Below, one piece after another: positions 26,103-34,981 of a stretch of DNA of 64,000 bases. The stretch's first letter is position 1. Each line of letters begins with the position of its first letter. This DNA is from Paenibacillus physcomitrellae. GTDB lineage: Bacteria > Bacillota > Bacilli > Paenibacillales > Paenibacillaceae. A program made the translations under genes and the position numbers. The notes below the pieces were generated by a model that saw nothing but the letters and a program-made list of their open reading frames with translations, searched no databases and had not been told where the DNA came from. The stretch spans positions 1,054,001-1,118,000 of the forward strand of contig NZ_CP022584.1 of NCBI RefSeq assembly GCF_002240225.1, in the 5' to 3' direction.

Positions 26103-26144
26103 CCGGTTGAAAGCTTGTGTTGAAGTTAAGCCCGTAAAACAGGC

Positions 26145-26423
26145 TTAACCTACGATTTCTGCCGCTTCTTCTGTAGGAAGCAAAATTTCAAATACTTTTC
26201 CATGCTGGAAAATGGTAATACCTCTTGTTTTGTCCTTCATCACCACAACCTCTGGTTTGGCGGACATACGCTCGATATAATGCTCGGGTACCTGGCCGGA
26301 ATCGCTGACAACAACGCCTTCCACTTCACGCTCGTCGTTCTCGCCAAGCTGCAGCGCCAGAACCTCTTCAAACAAATCGGAGAACTGCTCAAAATTATCC
26401 GTGTAAACAGAAATACATCTCAT
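26145..26423 (-). CDS. Small conserved-looking protein of unknown function, downstream of nth
   Basis: A 92-residue acidic soluble protein starting MRCISVYTDNFEQFSDLFEEVL, alternating predicted strands and helices, with no signal peptide, no membrane segment and no Cys pair. I do not recognise a characterised family; I have a vague memory of similar Paenibacillus proteins carrying doubtful transhydrogenase-type names, which I would not trust. It starts 27 bp after the nth stop and is followed by a strong terminator, so it is co-transcribed with nth. Coding quality (regular codon use, clean terminator) supports it as a real gene. Confidence 0.7.
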   Translation of the reverse strand: MRCISVYTDNFEQFSDLFEEVLALQLGENDEREVEGVVVSDSGQVPEHYIERMSAKPEVVVMKDKTRGITIFQHGKVFEILLPTEEAAEIVG

Positions 26424-26450
26424 GGGGTCTCATCCTCTACTAATCAAATA

Positions 26451-27128
26451 TCATTTGGAATTGTTTTCTTTATCATTTCTGACTTTTGCTGTTTTCATAC
26501 GCTTTTTGCCTTCCCTGCACACATCCAGGAGAGGGCAGACCTGACACTTCGGATTTTGCGCTTTGCAGTGATACCGGCCAAAAAAGATCAACCGGTGGTG
26601 TGTAAGTGTCCATTCCTCCCTCGGCACCTGTTTCATCAGCTTCTTCTCTACTTCAAGTACAGAGTCTTTCCAGCCGGCCAATCCCAGCCGTTTGCTGACG
26701 CGTTCTACATGGGTGTCTACAGCGATCGCCGGCACCCCGAAAGCATTGGAGACAACAACGTTTGCCGTCTTGCGGCCTACCCCCGGCAATTTGACAAGCT
26801 CATCGTGTTCGCTCGGTACCTCGCCGCCATATTGTTCCATCAAAATCCGGCACAAATTTTGAATATGTTTGGCTTTGTTCCGATATAACCCGATTCTACG
26901 GATGTCCTGCTCCAATTCCTCAAGCGGCACCGCCACGTAATCCGCCGGCGTTTTGTATTTCTGAAACAAATCGGCGGTTACTTTGTTCACCGTTGCATCC
27001 GTACACTGGGCTGAGAGCAGGACAGCTATCGTCAATTCAAACGCATTGGCATGGACCAATTCACAGTCCGCATCCGGAAACATGCCTTCGATCGTATCCA
27101 ATATATGTCTGACACCTGCTGCATTCAT
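26451..27128 (-). CDS. nth: Endonuclease III (DNA glycosylase/AP lyase)
   Basis: A 225-residue base-excision repair enzyme removing oxidised pyrimidines. Visible features: helix-hairpin-helix LPGVGRKTANVV with the catalytic Lys, catalytic Asp in VDTHVERVSKRLGL, and the 4Fe-4S pattern C-x6-C-x2-C-x5-C in CKAQNPKCQVCPLLDVC near the C-terminus. The ATG at 27126-27128 follows GGGAGGAT; an in-frame start 19 codons upstream would fall in the preceding terminator. In B. subtilis nth follows dnaD; here it is 33 kb away from asnS-dnaD and sits behind the terminator of the SLH gene. Confidence 0.95.
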   Translation of the reverse strand: MNAAGVRHILDTIEGMFPDADCELVHANAFELTIAVLLSAQCTDATVNKVTADLFQKYKTPADYVAVPLEELEQDIRRIGLYRNKAKHIQNLCRILMEQYGGEVPSEHDELVKLPGVGRKTANVVVSNAFGVPAIAVDTHVERVSKRLGLAGWKDSVLEVEKKLMKQVPREEWTLTHHRLIFFGRYHCKAQNPKCQVCPLLDVCREGKKRMKTAKVRNDKENNSK

Positions 27129-27148
27129 AAGTTCTATCCTCCCGGCAC

Positions 27149-27187
27149 AAAAAAAATCTTGATACGGGGCAGAATCCCGTATCAAGA
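27149..27187 (-). terminator. Strong terminator after the SLH-domain gene
   Basis: A perfect 12-bp stem (arms 27176-27187 and 27157-27168, seven-base loop) followed on the minus strand by eight T. It lies between the SLH gene stop and the nth ribosome binding site, leaving only about 20 bp for an nth promoter. Confidence 0.9.
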
Positions 27188-27206
27188 CGGTGAATCTTAG
27201 AAAATG

Positions 27207-29966
27207 TTATTGTTTTACGATCTCGACCAGCTTGTCCCCGTCGAAATACAATACAATATTATCATTTTCTTGAAGGCTTTGCACGGTTAAAGTCGTGTCT
27301 CCTTGGTGAATATATGCATTTGCTCCTAAAGTGAAGCGAATATTTGTGTCAGAAAGCGTACTTCTCTTAACATAAACTTCTTTCGCCACGGAATCATAAC
27401 GCCAATAAGTACGGGATAACGGCGACAAAACGTTCACTAAAGTAGAACCGTCTGCCGCTTTTTTGACTACCACATGATCCGAAGTCGTCAAGGTTGCCAG
27501 CGAAGTGCTGGTTCCCGAATCACGCACGACTTTAACTGCGCCCGCAGCAGGAACCGTTGTCAGCGAACCGTCATAGGTTTTGAGGGTTACTGAATTAGCG
27601 TCTGCATTTGTAACCGTGCCATAAGTCAGCTTCACCTGCTGAACGGTTGCCGCTGTTGTACCGTTAAAGAGGACATTGATAAAATCGCCCGCTTTCAGAT
27701 CGGTTACTTTGATCGCAGCCCCATTGTCGTTAAGCAGCGTCGCCTGATTCACATAAAAGGTTTGAGTCAGGTTGTCCGAAACGGCCGTAACCCGGCTATT
27801 AGTCGTATCCACAGCCTTAACTTCAAACTGCTTGCTCGTCTTCACGTTGATCGACTGTACGGCATCCTGATTGCTGCTCAGTACAGCGGTAATCGGGTCG
27901 CCGGCTTTCAGGCTGGATAAGGTAGCTGACGCCTGGCCGTAAATATAGACAGGCAGTGAAGCATTGCTGAAAGACAGCTCACGCGTTTTGCCCGCCGAAT
28001 CGGTAAGCTTCAATTTCTTGCTAGCCGAATCGAAACCTACGAAGCTTCCTTCATACTGGTAAATAACACTAACCGAAAGGACACGTTTTCCGATATGCGT
28101 CAAGGTAATTTTACGATCCGCATTCAGCAGGGCTTCCAGTCCGGACAACGTAGGTGCTGTACTATTATATTCGACTGCCGTTTTATCGTCCAGTTCAAGC
28201 ACATACGGATTATTATCGGTATCTACGACCGTAAGCAGCTTGCGGGTTTTGTCGTAAGAAACGACGCTAACCTCAGACAGCTTCTCAGCTTGACGTCCAA
28301 GTACTTCAATTTTAGTGACATCTCCGTCCGCATTCAGCGTAAGCTGAACCTGATCTCCGCCGTTATCGTCGGCAATTAGATCGGAAAGAGCTGGCGCTGC
28401 AATGCCATCGACCACCACTTGAACATCCTTCGAGATTGGAAGCGGAGTCCCGTAAGAACCGTCCGATTTCTTGTAAGTGAGCAGCTTACCGTTGCCGAGA
28501 CTGATCAGCGTGCCGCTAATTGTACGTTCTACGGATTGAGTCACTTCAAGGCTGATCAGGGAGTTGTCCTTGATCGTATAGCTCACTACAGATCCAGGTT
28601 TCAAATCGGCAAGCTCCATCACTTGACCTTGATAAAGAATCTTTACAGTCCCGTCCAACACAAGCTTATCCTCGTTGCCGGACTCCTCTTTGACTGTAAT
28701 CGTCTTGGTCGCCGTATCTACCGACTCTACCGTTCCTTTCGAGGACTTATTCACGATGCCAGATTTCACCTGTACGATGACCGGCTTTCTTTCATCTGTA
28801 AAGGTTTCGCGTTTCAGCTCAATCGTGCTGTCATTCGCCAAGCTGTCCGGTTTAATCGCCTGTCCGTTCTGATCATAGAACACAGTCCCATCATCATAAG
28901 TTAAGGTTTCCGGTTCACCGTTCACGAGCAGAAGCAAGCGATTGCCGCTTAGGGAACTAAGCAGCGTTCCTTCGACCGTCTCCAGCTGAGGGGTAGGATC
29001 GGTAATCTCTACATAAGCCGCAGTGCCGACTTTGTCGATAACCATCGCTTTGGAATACAAAGCGATGTCGCTTTGGGCAGCTTTCGTTTCAGAAGCACTT
29101 GTGAAATAAGCTGTACGGCTGTCCAGCGTAAAGCCGCGGCTTGTCCCGTTCGTATACAGCGTCATCTTTCCGTTGCCGATGGAAGTAACCACACCTTCGT
29201 AAACATTGGCATAACTTTGATCGACATAAGCCTGACCCCGGCTAAAGAAGGTAGCGATTTGCGCGCGTGTGACCGTACCGAGCGGATCAAAACGATTTCC
29301 GTCCACGCCATTCGTAAGCTCCAAGCTCACTGCCACATTGACATATCCGCGGGCGTCAGCAGAAATGGTGGCATTATCGGCAAAGGTGGTGCCTTTACCG
29401 GCTGCCGAAGCAGCTTCGTCTTCACGTCCCAGGGCACGCACAAGAATTTTGGCTATCCATTCGCGGGAAGCTGGCTTGGTGCCCCAGACTTCGCCTTCCG
29501 CTGTAGCCGCCGCTTCCTCTTCCGGGTTGATCAGCTTTTCTTTGACGGCCAGTGCTATGTAAGGTTTGAAATAAGCAGAGACCTCAAGCTTGTCAGGCGC
29601 CGCGGCGTCTTCGGTTAATTGATCCGTCACATTCATGAAACGAAGCGCCAAAGTAATGGCTTCCTGCTGAGTTACGGAATCACCGGGGCGAAATTTCCCG
29701 TTGTCGCCCAGAATAATGCCCTCCGAAGCCAGTTTATAAATATGTTTCTCAGCCCAGAAACCGCTTGCCACATCACTGAAAAGCAGTGTTGGCACAGCGC
29801 TGTTTACATTGGCAGCTGATGCTGCAGCAGCAGCATCAGTACCAGTCGTTGGAGTCGCCGGGTCAGCTGCGAAAGCAGCCACCCCACTTGTCATAAAGGT
29901 TAAAGTCAGCAGCAATGTCGCTGCGGTACGTTTCAAACTTCGGCTTGTTTTCTTCTCTTCCGTCAT
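27207..29966 (-). CDS. SLH-domain surface protein
   Basis: A 919-residue secreted cell-surface protein. The signal peptide (cleavage near AFAAD, about residue 34) is followed by three S-layer homology domains (about residues 60-265): LLFSDVASGFWAEKHIYKLASEG with FRPGDSVTQQEAITLALR, a divergent second, and ARGYVNVAVSLELTNGVDGNRFDPLGTVTRAQIATFFSRG. SLH domains anchor proteins to pyruvylated wall polymer. The remaining 650 residues are beta-rich with loosely repeated units of about 60-80 residues (patterns like GTVESVDTATKTITVKE, GTLISLGNGKLLTY). An S-layer or wall-organising role is likely. The ATG follows GGGGAG. Just downstream of a GerMN-like lipoprotein and an amidase gene. Confidence 0.9.
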   Translation of the reverse strand: MTEEKKTSRSLKRTAATLLLTLTFMTSGVAAFAADPATPTTGTDAAAAASAANVNSAVPTLLFSDVASGFWAEKHIYKLASEGIILGDNGKFRPGDSVTQQEAITLALRFMNVTDQLTEDAAAPDKLEVSAYFKPYIALAVKEKLINPEEEAAATAEGEVWGTKPASREWIAKILVRALGREDEAASAAGKGTTFADNATISADARGYVNVAVSLELTNGVDGNRFDPLGTVTRAQIATFFSRGQAYVDQSYANVYEGVVTSIGNGKMTLYTNGTSRGFTLDSRTAYFTSASETKAAQSDIALYSKAMVIDKVGTAAYVEITDPTPQLETVEGTLLSSLSGNRLLLLVNGEPETLTYDDGTVFYDQNGQAIKPDSLANDSTIELKRETFTDERKPVIVQVKSGIVNKSSKGTVESVDTATKTITVKEESGNEDKLVLDGTVKILYQGQVMELADLKPGSVVSYTIKDNSLISLEVTQSVERTISGTLISLGNGKLLTYKKSDGSYGTPLPISKDVQVVVDGIAAPALSDLIADDNGGDQVQLTLNADGDVTKIEVLGRQAEKLSEVSVVSYDKTRKLLTVVDTDNNPYVLELDDKTAVEYNSTAPTLSGLEALLNADRKITLTHIGKRVLSVSVIYQYEGSFVGFDSASKKLKLTDSAGKTRELSFSNASLPVYIYGQASATLSSLKAGDPITAVLSSNQDAVQSINVKTSKQFEVKAVDTTNSRVTAVSDNLTQTFYVNQATLLNDNGAAIKVTDLKAGDFINVLFNGTTAATVQQVKLTYGTVTNADANSVTLKTYDGSLTTVPAAGAVKVVRDSGTSTSLATLTTSDHVVVKKAADGSTLVNVLSPLSRTYWRYDSVAKEVYVKRSTLSDTNIRFTLGANAYIHQGDTTLTVQSLQENDNIVLYFDGDKLVEIVKQ

Positions 29967-30035
29967 CCTAGTCTCCCCTTTTGGCTATTGATCCCATTAA
30001 CGTGATTCGACGAAACGGGCTTTCATTCCTGCCTT

Positions 30036-30683
30036 TTATTCGCGGGTCATCGGGTGAAGCAGGTCGGCGTGTCCCATCAAAGTTTCAAGCTTCTTACCGT
30101 CTACTAGCAGTTCGATACTTTTAACTTCATCAAATTGAAACATCGTTTTCTGCAAGGAGTCGAGCGCCATTAATTCACCGTCCGCGCCCAAACGCGCTTC
30201 GTCCGGCAAATGAATGTCCAGCGTTACTTCGCCATCAGCAAAGGCCACGCTGAGCAGCTGCACTTTCTCCCATAATGAAATAAGATCGCTGGTTCCGCTC
30301 TGCTGAAGTCCTTCGAAAGCGGCTTTATATTTGCCCGCGTTATCCTCGGAAGCTTCATAACTGATGTCACGAGTCGCCTCTTGCAGCTCCATGAAATCCT
30401 TGTCTGCATAGTAGAGCTTCATCGTTTCAGTCTGTTTGGCATCTGCCGATATAGTCGGCTCTTCGGATGTAGAAGGCTGATCAGACGCCGGGACAGTCGA
30501 ACTCTCGGCCGGAGTATTTCCAGCTCCTTGCTGAGCATCTGTACTCTCTACAGGCACAGAATTGTTTGCGGCAGCATTTGCATTGCCGCTCTCAGCAGGA
30601 GAGGCCGCGGGTTTTTGCCCGCAGCCTGCAAGTACAGCCAATAATAGAACACTACAAATAATCGTCAAACGTTTCTTATTCAC
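30036..30683 (-). CDS. GerMN-domain-like lipoprotein
   Basis: A 215-residue lipoprotein. It most likely starts at the GTG at 30681-30683, preceded by AAGGCAGGTG; a GTG six codons earlier lacks a ribosome binding site. Lipobox VLAGC gives lipidated Cys21. A Ser/Thr/Pro/Glu-rich linker spans about residues 25-85, then a folded domain from MKLYYADKDF to about residue 205 with VQLLSVAFADGEVTLDIHLP, the pattern of GerMN (sporulation and germination) domains. It lies 29 bp after amidase 1 and 69 bp before the SLH gene, so the three are probably co-transcribed. The precise role is unknown. Confidence 0.75.
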   Translation of the reverse strand: MNKKRLTIICSVLLLAVLAGCGQKPAASPAESGNANAAANNSVPVESTDAQQGAGNTPAESSTVPASDQPSTSEEPTISADAKQTETMKLYYADKDFMELQEATRDISYEASEDNAGKYKAAFEGLQQSGTSDLISLWEKVQLLSVAFADGEVTLDIHLPDEARLGADGELMALDSLQKTMFQFDEVKSIELLVDGKKLETLMGHADLLHPMTRE

Positions 30684-30712
30684 GTGTACACCTGCCTTCA
30701 CTGATAGATTGC

Positions 30713-32149
30713 TTACTTAACACCAAGAAACTCTTTGATGCCGGCTACAATACCTTCCGCGACCTTCTGCTGGAAAGCCGCGCTGTACATTTTGGCCTCG
30801 TCGCCTTTATTGCTGAGGAAACCGCATTCCAGCAATACTGCCGGCATGGTTGTTTCCCTTGTCACATGAAGGCTTTCCTGGCGGACCTTGCGGTCTGGAA
30901 GTCCCGTTGCCTTTACCAGATATTTGTGCATGATGTTGGCAAAGGTTTGGCTGGAACCGCTGCGTGTATAATACGTTTCAACCCCGGAGGCGGAGGAAGG
31001 CCCACTATTGCCGTGAACCGATACAAAGGCGTCCGCCTTCAATTTGTTGGCCAAATTAGTACGGTCAGACAATGTCGGGTAAGTGTCGCCGCTGCGGGTC
31101 AACACATAGTCGATGTTCGGCTCATTTTTTAGCAACTTCTCGACTTTAAGCACAACGGCCAAATTGAAATCTTTTTCTTTTCTTCCGTTCACACTGATTG
31201 CACCTGGATCAGAACCGCCGTGTCCTGCATCAATAACAACCAGTTTCTTCCCGTTGCTGCCGGGAGTAGCCGGGGTGGATGCCCCAGGAGCAGTCCCCTT
31301 ATTCAGATCGATAATCACCAGACCATCATTGGCATTGGTCATTTCAAACCCTTTGGCATAATTCAGGTCGAGTACAATCCGAATCGTGGAAGGCTGGCTG
31401 TTAAACAAGGAATAGCGGATTTGCGAAACGTCCGGATAGCTAGTTACAGGAACCGTCCCTGTTTGATGGCTGTCCAAAGGAAAGCGAGAAGCGAAATCCG
31501 ATGCGAATTTAACGTTCGGCAGATCAATGACAATCCGATCCGGATTGGTCAGCGTCGATGTTTTCGGGCTGACTTGTCCATCTACAGCCAGGATAAGCCG
31601 GTTATCGCTGTAGCTGAGTCCGGTTAAAGACACCAGATTGGAGCTCGGGTCAGGTACAACTACCGATCCGCTGCCTCCGGAATTTCCACCTGGTAAAGAA
31701 CCGCTGCCGCTGCCCGAATTCGTTGTGGTCAGACTTACGGTTTTGGTCAAATTGTTCCAATCTACAGTTAATCCCATCTGTTCACTGACGAAGCGAACCG
31801 GAACAAAGGTAGTTCCGTTCTTGGCGAAAGCTGGAGCGGTTAACTTGAAAGATTGTCCATTAACGGTAGCTGTATTGCCGTTCGTTAACAATGTGATGAC
31901 ATTGCCAGACTGCTGTATGGTTACCGTGCCTGTCTTGCTGTTCCAATCCACATTAAACCCAAGTTCCTCTACGACGACACGAATCGGGATCATTACGCTG
32001 TTGTTGACCACCTGGACCTGCCTGTCCGCACTCAAGTCAATCTCATTCCCGTCCAGGAGAATGTGTGTTGCCTTGGAAGCAGCATGTCCTGTTAATGGAA
32101 AAGCCAACACGCTTAAAAACAAAATGATTAAAAAGCCAAATTTCTTCAT
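30713..32149 (-). CDS. N-acetylmuramoyl-L-alanine amidase 1 with stalk and AMIN domains
   Basis: A 478-residue secreted peptidoglycan amidase that cleaves the glycan-peptide bond. In order: signal peptide ending AFPLTGHAAS; two copper-amine-oxidase-N-type stalk repeats (IPIRVVVEELGFNVDWNSKT and VPVRFVSEQMGLTVDWNNLT, about residues 30-145); Gly/Ser linker; AMIN domain (about 170-285); Amidase_3 catalytic domain from KLVVIDAGHGGSDPGA with zinc ligands in DAGHGG, KEKDF and SVHGN, and the catalytic Glu in LLECGFLSN. The ATG follows GGAAGGGTG. The domain order is identical to that of the paralog 210 bp upstream; each gene has its own ECF-type promoter. Confidence 0.93.
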   Translation of the reverse strand: MKKFGFLIILFLSVLAFPLTGHAASKATHILLDGNEIDLSADRQVQVVNNSVMIPIRVVVEELGFNVDWNSKTGTVTIQQSGNVITLLTNGNTATVNGQSFKLTAPAFAKNGTTFVPVRFVSEQMGLTVDWNNLTKTVSLTTTNSGSGSGSLPGGNSGGSGSVVVPDPSSNLVSLTGLSYSDNRLILAVDGQVSPKTSTLTNPDRIVIDLPNVKFASDFASRFPLDSHQTGTVPVTSYPDVSQIRYSLFNSQPSTIRIVLDLNYAKGFEMTNANDGLVIIDLNKGTAPGASTPATPGSNGKKLVVIDAGHGGSDPGAISVNGRKEKDFNLAVVLKVEKLLKNEPNIDYVLTRSGDTYPTLSDRTNLANKLKADAFVSVHGNSGPSSASGVETYYTRSGSSQTFANIMHKYLVKATGLPDRKVRQESLHVTRETTMPAVLLECGFLSNKGDEAKMYSAAFQQKVAEGIVAGIKEFLGVK

Positions 32150-32231
32150 TCTTCACCCTTCCATTCATATTTTTGTGGTTCCTGATGAATGCTGCCGTTA
32201 GGCTCTGGAACATCAACAGACTCACTCATTA

Positions 32232-32256
32232 GACGCCATAATCTATCAAAAGTTGC
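32232..32256 (-). promoter_or_regulatory. ECF-type promoter of amidase 1
   Basis: Minus strand: GCAAC (32252-32256), 16 bases, CGTC (32232-32235). The 25-bp element differs at only three positions from the one before amidase 2. Its spacing and CGTC box fit an extracytoplasmic-function sigma factor; the -35 GCAAC differs from the TGAAAC of sigma-W/X/M. Apart from this, the 210-bp gap holds no gene. Confidence 0.75.
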
Positions 32257-32359
32257 GTAAATTATGGCAATTTAATTGGAGTAAAATAGAATGGAAGGTT
32301 AAAACTTCACAAATGCTTCGATTCTCTCTCTTTTAAATGAAATTTCAAATTATTTCAAA

Positions 32360-33898
32360 TTATAGTCCTAAAAACTCCTTCAGCCCCGCTGCAATTCCTT
32401 CGGCGAGCTGCTGCTGGAACTCATCCGAGAACATAGCAGCCTCGTCCTTCGGATTGCTCAGAAAACCGCATTCCAGCAGCACAGCCGGCATTTTGGTATT
32501 TTTGGTCACATACAGATTTCCAGTTTTAAGCCCTCTGTCGGACATCCCGCTGGCTTGAACCAGATGTTTCTGCATGATTTTCGCTAAAGATTCGCTGTTT
32601 TTGTTGGTATAATGCGTCTCTATTCCTTTGGGTCCCGGACCGCCGTCTGGGCTCTTATTGCCATGGATGGAGACGAACACATCGGCCTTAAGGCTGTTGG
32701 CCAGCGCTACCCGGTCCTGCAACGTAGGATAAGTATCTCCGCTTCTGGTCAGCACCACCTCAATGCGGCTGTCTGCAGCCAAGACCTGCTGCAGCTTGAG
32801 CACGGTTGCAAGGGTGAAATCCTTCTCATTGCGGTTGTTTAAGCTTATGGCTCCCGGATCACTGCCTCCGTGGCCTGCGTCGATCACAATCACCTTCTTG
32901 CCGGTGGTACCCGCCGGAGGCGTCGTCGCAGGCTGTGAAGGATCCGTTGTTTGCCCGCTTCCTGACTGACCCATAGCATCTTCATTCAAGTCGATCGTAA
33001 TTAGACCGTCTTGGTTGTCGATCACCTTATAGGCCGCCGGACTGGTCAAATCAAGCACTACACGGACTGACGCCGGACTGCTGCTGAACAGGGCATAACG
33101 AACATCCTTGACCTTTGAGGTCTCCTGAACGTCAATTTGTCCGCTAAATGCCTCATTTAAAGGCAGCTGGCTGCCGAACGTTTGGGAAAAGGTCGCGCCC
33201 GGCAGATCCACAACAATCCGATCCGGGGCGCTGATCGTAAATACGGAAGGCGTAACTTTTCCGTTTACGGCAAGCAGCAGCTTGCCTTCGCCGAAGCTCA
33301 GGCCTGTAAATTCGGCCGTGCTTGCAGAGCCGCTTGGTGCTCCTGCCCCTTCGGAACCACCAGCAGTTTGATCCGGCGCCGGCACGTCAACCGGGGTGCC
33401 TCCGGTTTCCCCGGCGCTGCCTGTTCCGGGAAGAACGGTCTCCTGACTGCCGGATACGGCAGAAGTTATGTATACCGTTTTGGTCTTGTTATCCCAACTG
33501 ACTTCCGCTCCTGTCTGCTCGCCCACGAACCGCAGGGGAACAAGCGTTGTTTGCGTTTTGCCGGATCCAGCAAAGACAGCGGGCCCAGGCATATTGATCT
33601 CTTTGCCGTTAACCAGAGCCGACTGTTCACCGACAACCAGTTTGAGCACGGTTTTGGCCTTTTGAATGGTTACGGCCTGCGACTTATTATCATACTCAAC
33701 TTTGTAGCCCATGTTCTCCGTTACAAGGCGGAGAGGAACCATTACGCTGCCATTAATAGTTTCTACACCGCCATTATCTCCGAGATTCAAATCCTTGCCG
33801 TCCAGGTTGATGTTCGCAGTATTGGCAGCCGCATGACCAATTCCGGGGAGAATCAACAACAATAGTAGTAAAAAAGCAAAAAAGCCGTATTTTTTCAT
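32360..33898 (-). CDS. N-acetylmuramoyl-L-alanine amidase 2, paralog of amidase 1
   Basis: A 512-residue secreted amidase with the same order of parts as its neighbour: signal peptide ending GIGHAAAN, two stalk repeats (VPLRLVTENMGYKVEYDNKS and VPLRFVGEQTGAEVSWDNKT), linker, AMIN domain, and Amidase_3 domain from KVIVIDAGHGGSDPGAISL with SIHGN and LLECGFLSN. The ATG at 33896-33898 (MKKYGFF) is preferred because an ATG four codons upstream abuts its possible ribosome binding site (AGAGG) with no spacing; this choice is uncertain. The linker between stalk and AMIN domain is longer and richer in Pro/Ala than in the paralog. The tandem duplication probably gave two wall hydrolases under one sigma factor. 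Confidence 0.92.
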   Translation of the reverse strand: MKKYGFFAFLLLLLLILPGIGHAAANTANINLDGKDLNLGDNGGVETINGSVMVPLRLVTENMGYKVEYDNKSQAVTIQKAKTVLKLVVGEQSALVNGKEINMPGPAVFAGSGKTQTTLVPLRFVGEQTGAEVSWDNKTKTVYITSAVSGSQETVLPGTGSAGETGGTPVDVPAPDQTAGGSEGAGAPSGSASTAEFTGLSFGEGKLLLAVNGKVTPSVFTISAPDRIVVDLPGATFSQTFGSQLPLNEAFSGQIDVQETSKVKDVRYALFSSSPASVRVVLDLTSPAAYKVIDNQDGLITIDLNEDAMGQSGSGQTTDPSQPATTPPAGTTGKKVIVIDAGHGGSDPGAISLNNRNEKDFTLATVLKLQQVLAADSRIEVVLTRSGDTYPTLQDRVALANSLKADVFVSIHGNKSPDGGPGPKGIETHYTNKNSESLAKIMQKHLVQASGMSDRGLKTGNLYVTKNTKMPAVLLECGFLSNPKDEAAMFSDEFQQQLAEGIAAGLKEFLGL

Positions 33899-33951
33899 CC
33901 GATTACCCATCCTCTACCGTTTCTATGAATTTGCACCAAATCTTTGTTCAG

Positions 33952-33976
33952 GACGACATATTCTATGAAAAGTTGC
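33952..33976 (-). promoter_or_regulatory. ECF-type promoter of amidase 2
   Basis: Minus strand: GCAAC (33972-33976), 16 bases, CGTC (33952-33955); 22 of 25 bases match the amidase 1 element, including part of the spacer (TTTT-ATAGA-TATG). The start codon is about 50 bp downstream. Confidence 0.75.
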
Positions 33977-34038
33977 ACCTATCTAACATTCTAACAGGAA
34001 AAATTTGCCCGTGATAGACAATTTCCAATATTTGCGAC

Positions 34039-34063
34039 AAAAAAAATCCGCCGATTGGCGGAT
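34039..34063 (-). terminator. Terminator downstream of ung
   Basis: Minus strand: seven-bp stem ATCCGCC/GGCGGAT (34057-34063 and 34046-34052) followed by seven or more T (A tract 34039-34045). It is 74 bp past the ung stop. Confidence 0.75.
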
Positions 34064-34136
34064 AAAGGAACAAACTATGAAAGAGCTTACCTTTTCTTTG
34101 TTATTGTCGAATAGCAATCAGCTATTCGGGTTCGCT

Positions 34137-34814
34137 TTAACTTAAAGGCAGGGACGGAATGGCCCAGTCGATCGGCTTTAATCCCCGTTCCGTCAAGAAG
34201 CGATTTGCCGCTGAAAAAGGCCGGCTTCCCAGAAACCCTCTATGCGCCGAAAACGGGCTTGGATGCGGTGAACGGATTACTTTATGCCGAGTCTCATCCA
34301 GAAAGGCGCCCTTCTGCTGAGCGTGACTTCCCCATAAAATAAACACCATCGGCGTATCCCGTTCGTTCAGCTTGGCCACAACCGCGTCTGTGAAAGCTTC
34401 CCATCCAAGTCCTTTATGCGAATTAGGCTGACCCTGGCGAACAGTGAGAACGGCATTCAGCAGCAGCACCCCCTGATCGGCCCAATGCAGCAGGGAACCA
34501 TGGTTCGGGATCGGCGCTCCCACATCTGCTGCCAGTTCTTTATAGATGTTCTGTAAAGACGGCGGAATGCGGACACCCGGCTGGACAGAAAAACTGAGTC
34601 CATGCGCCTGCCCCGGTCCATGGTAAGGATCCTGCCCCAGAATAACCACGCGCGTGTCCTGATAAGGCGTTAATTTCAGCGCCGAGAACAGCAGTTCCTT
34701 AGGCGGGTATACCGTATGCAGCTTGTACTCTTTGGCAAGGGCATAGCGGAGATCTTGAAAGTAAGGTTTCTTAATCTCTTCCGCCAGCACTTCGTCCCAA
34801 TCATTGTCAAACAT
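34137..34814 (-). CDS. ung: Uracil-DNA glycosylase (family 1)
   Basis: A 225-residue DNA repair enzyme that removes uracil from DNA. Both signature motifs are present: GQDPYHGPGQAHGLSFSV with the catalytic Asp, and HPSPFSAHRGF with the catalytic His and DNA-intercalation loop. Length is standard. The ATG follows AGGAGGAAC. It stands alone between the amidase genes and leuCD, with its own terminator. A 9-bp inverted repeat without T tract (arms CCCTCATTG 34894-34902 and CAATGAGGG 34919-34927) lies between it and leuD and may be the leuD transcript end. Confidence 0.97.
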   Translation of the reverse strand: MFDNDWDEVLAEEIKKPYFQDLRYALAKEYKLHTVYPPKELLFSALKLTPYQDTRVVILGQDPYHGPGQAHGLSFSVQPGVRIPPSLQNIYKELAADVGAPIPNHGSLLHWADQGVLLLNAVLTVRQGQPNSHKGLGWEAFTDAVVAKLNERDTPMVFILWGSHAQQKGAFLDETRHKVIRSPHPSPFSAHRGFLGSRPFSAANRFLTERGLKPIDWAIPSLPLS

Positions 34815-34981
34815 GGTCGTTCCTCCTAATCTTCATGGCTGCAATTGCCTGACGTATCGTTAAACAGTCACTGTCGATTATGAGGAACGCCATCCCTCAT
34901 TGTCAATGAAGGCTTTGTCAATGAGGGCCGCGCTGACCGCCCGTTTTAGGCTCTAGCTGGCTCTAAGCTCAGATCGCACGT

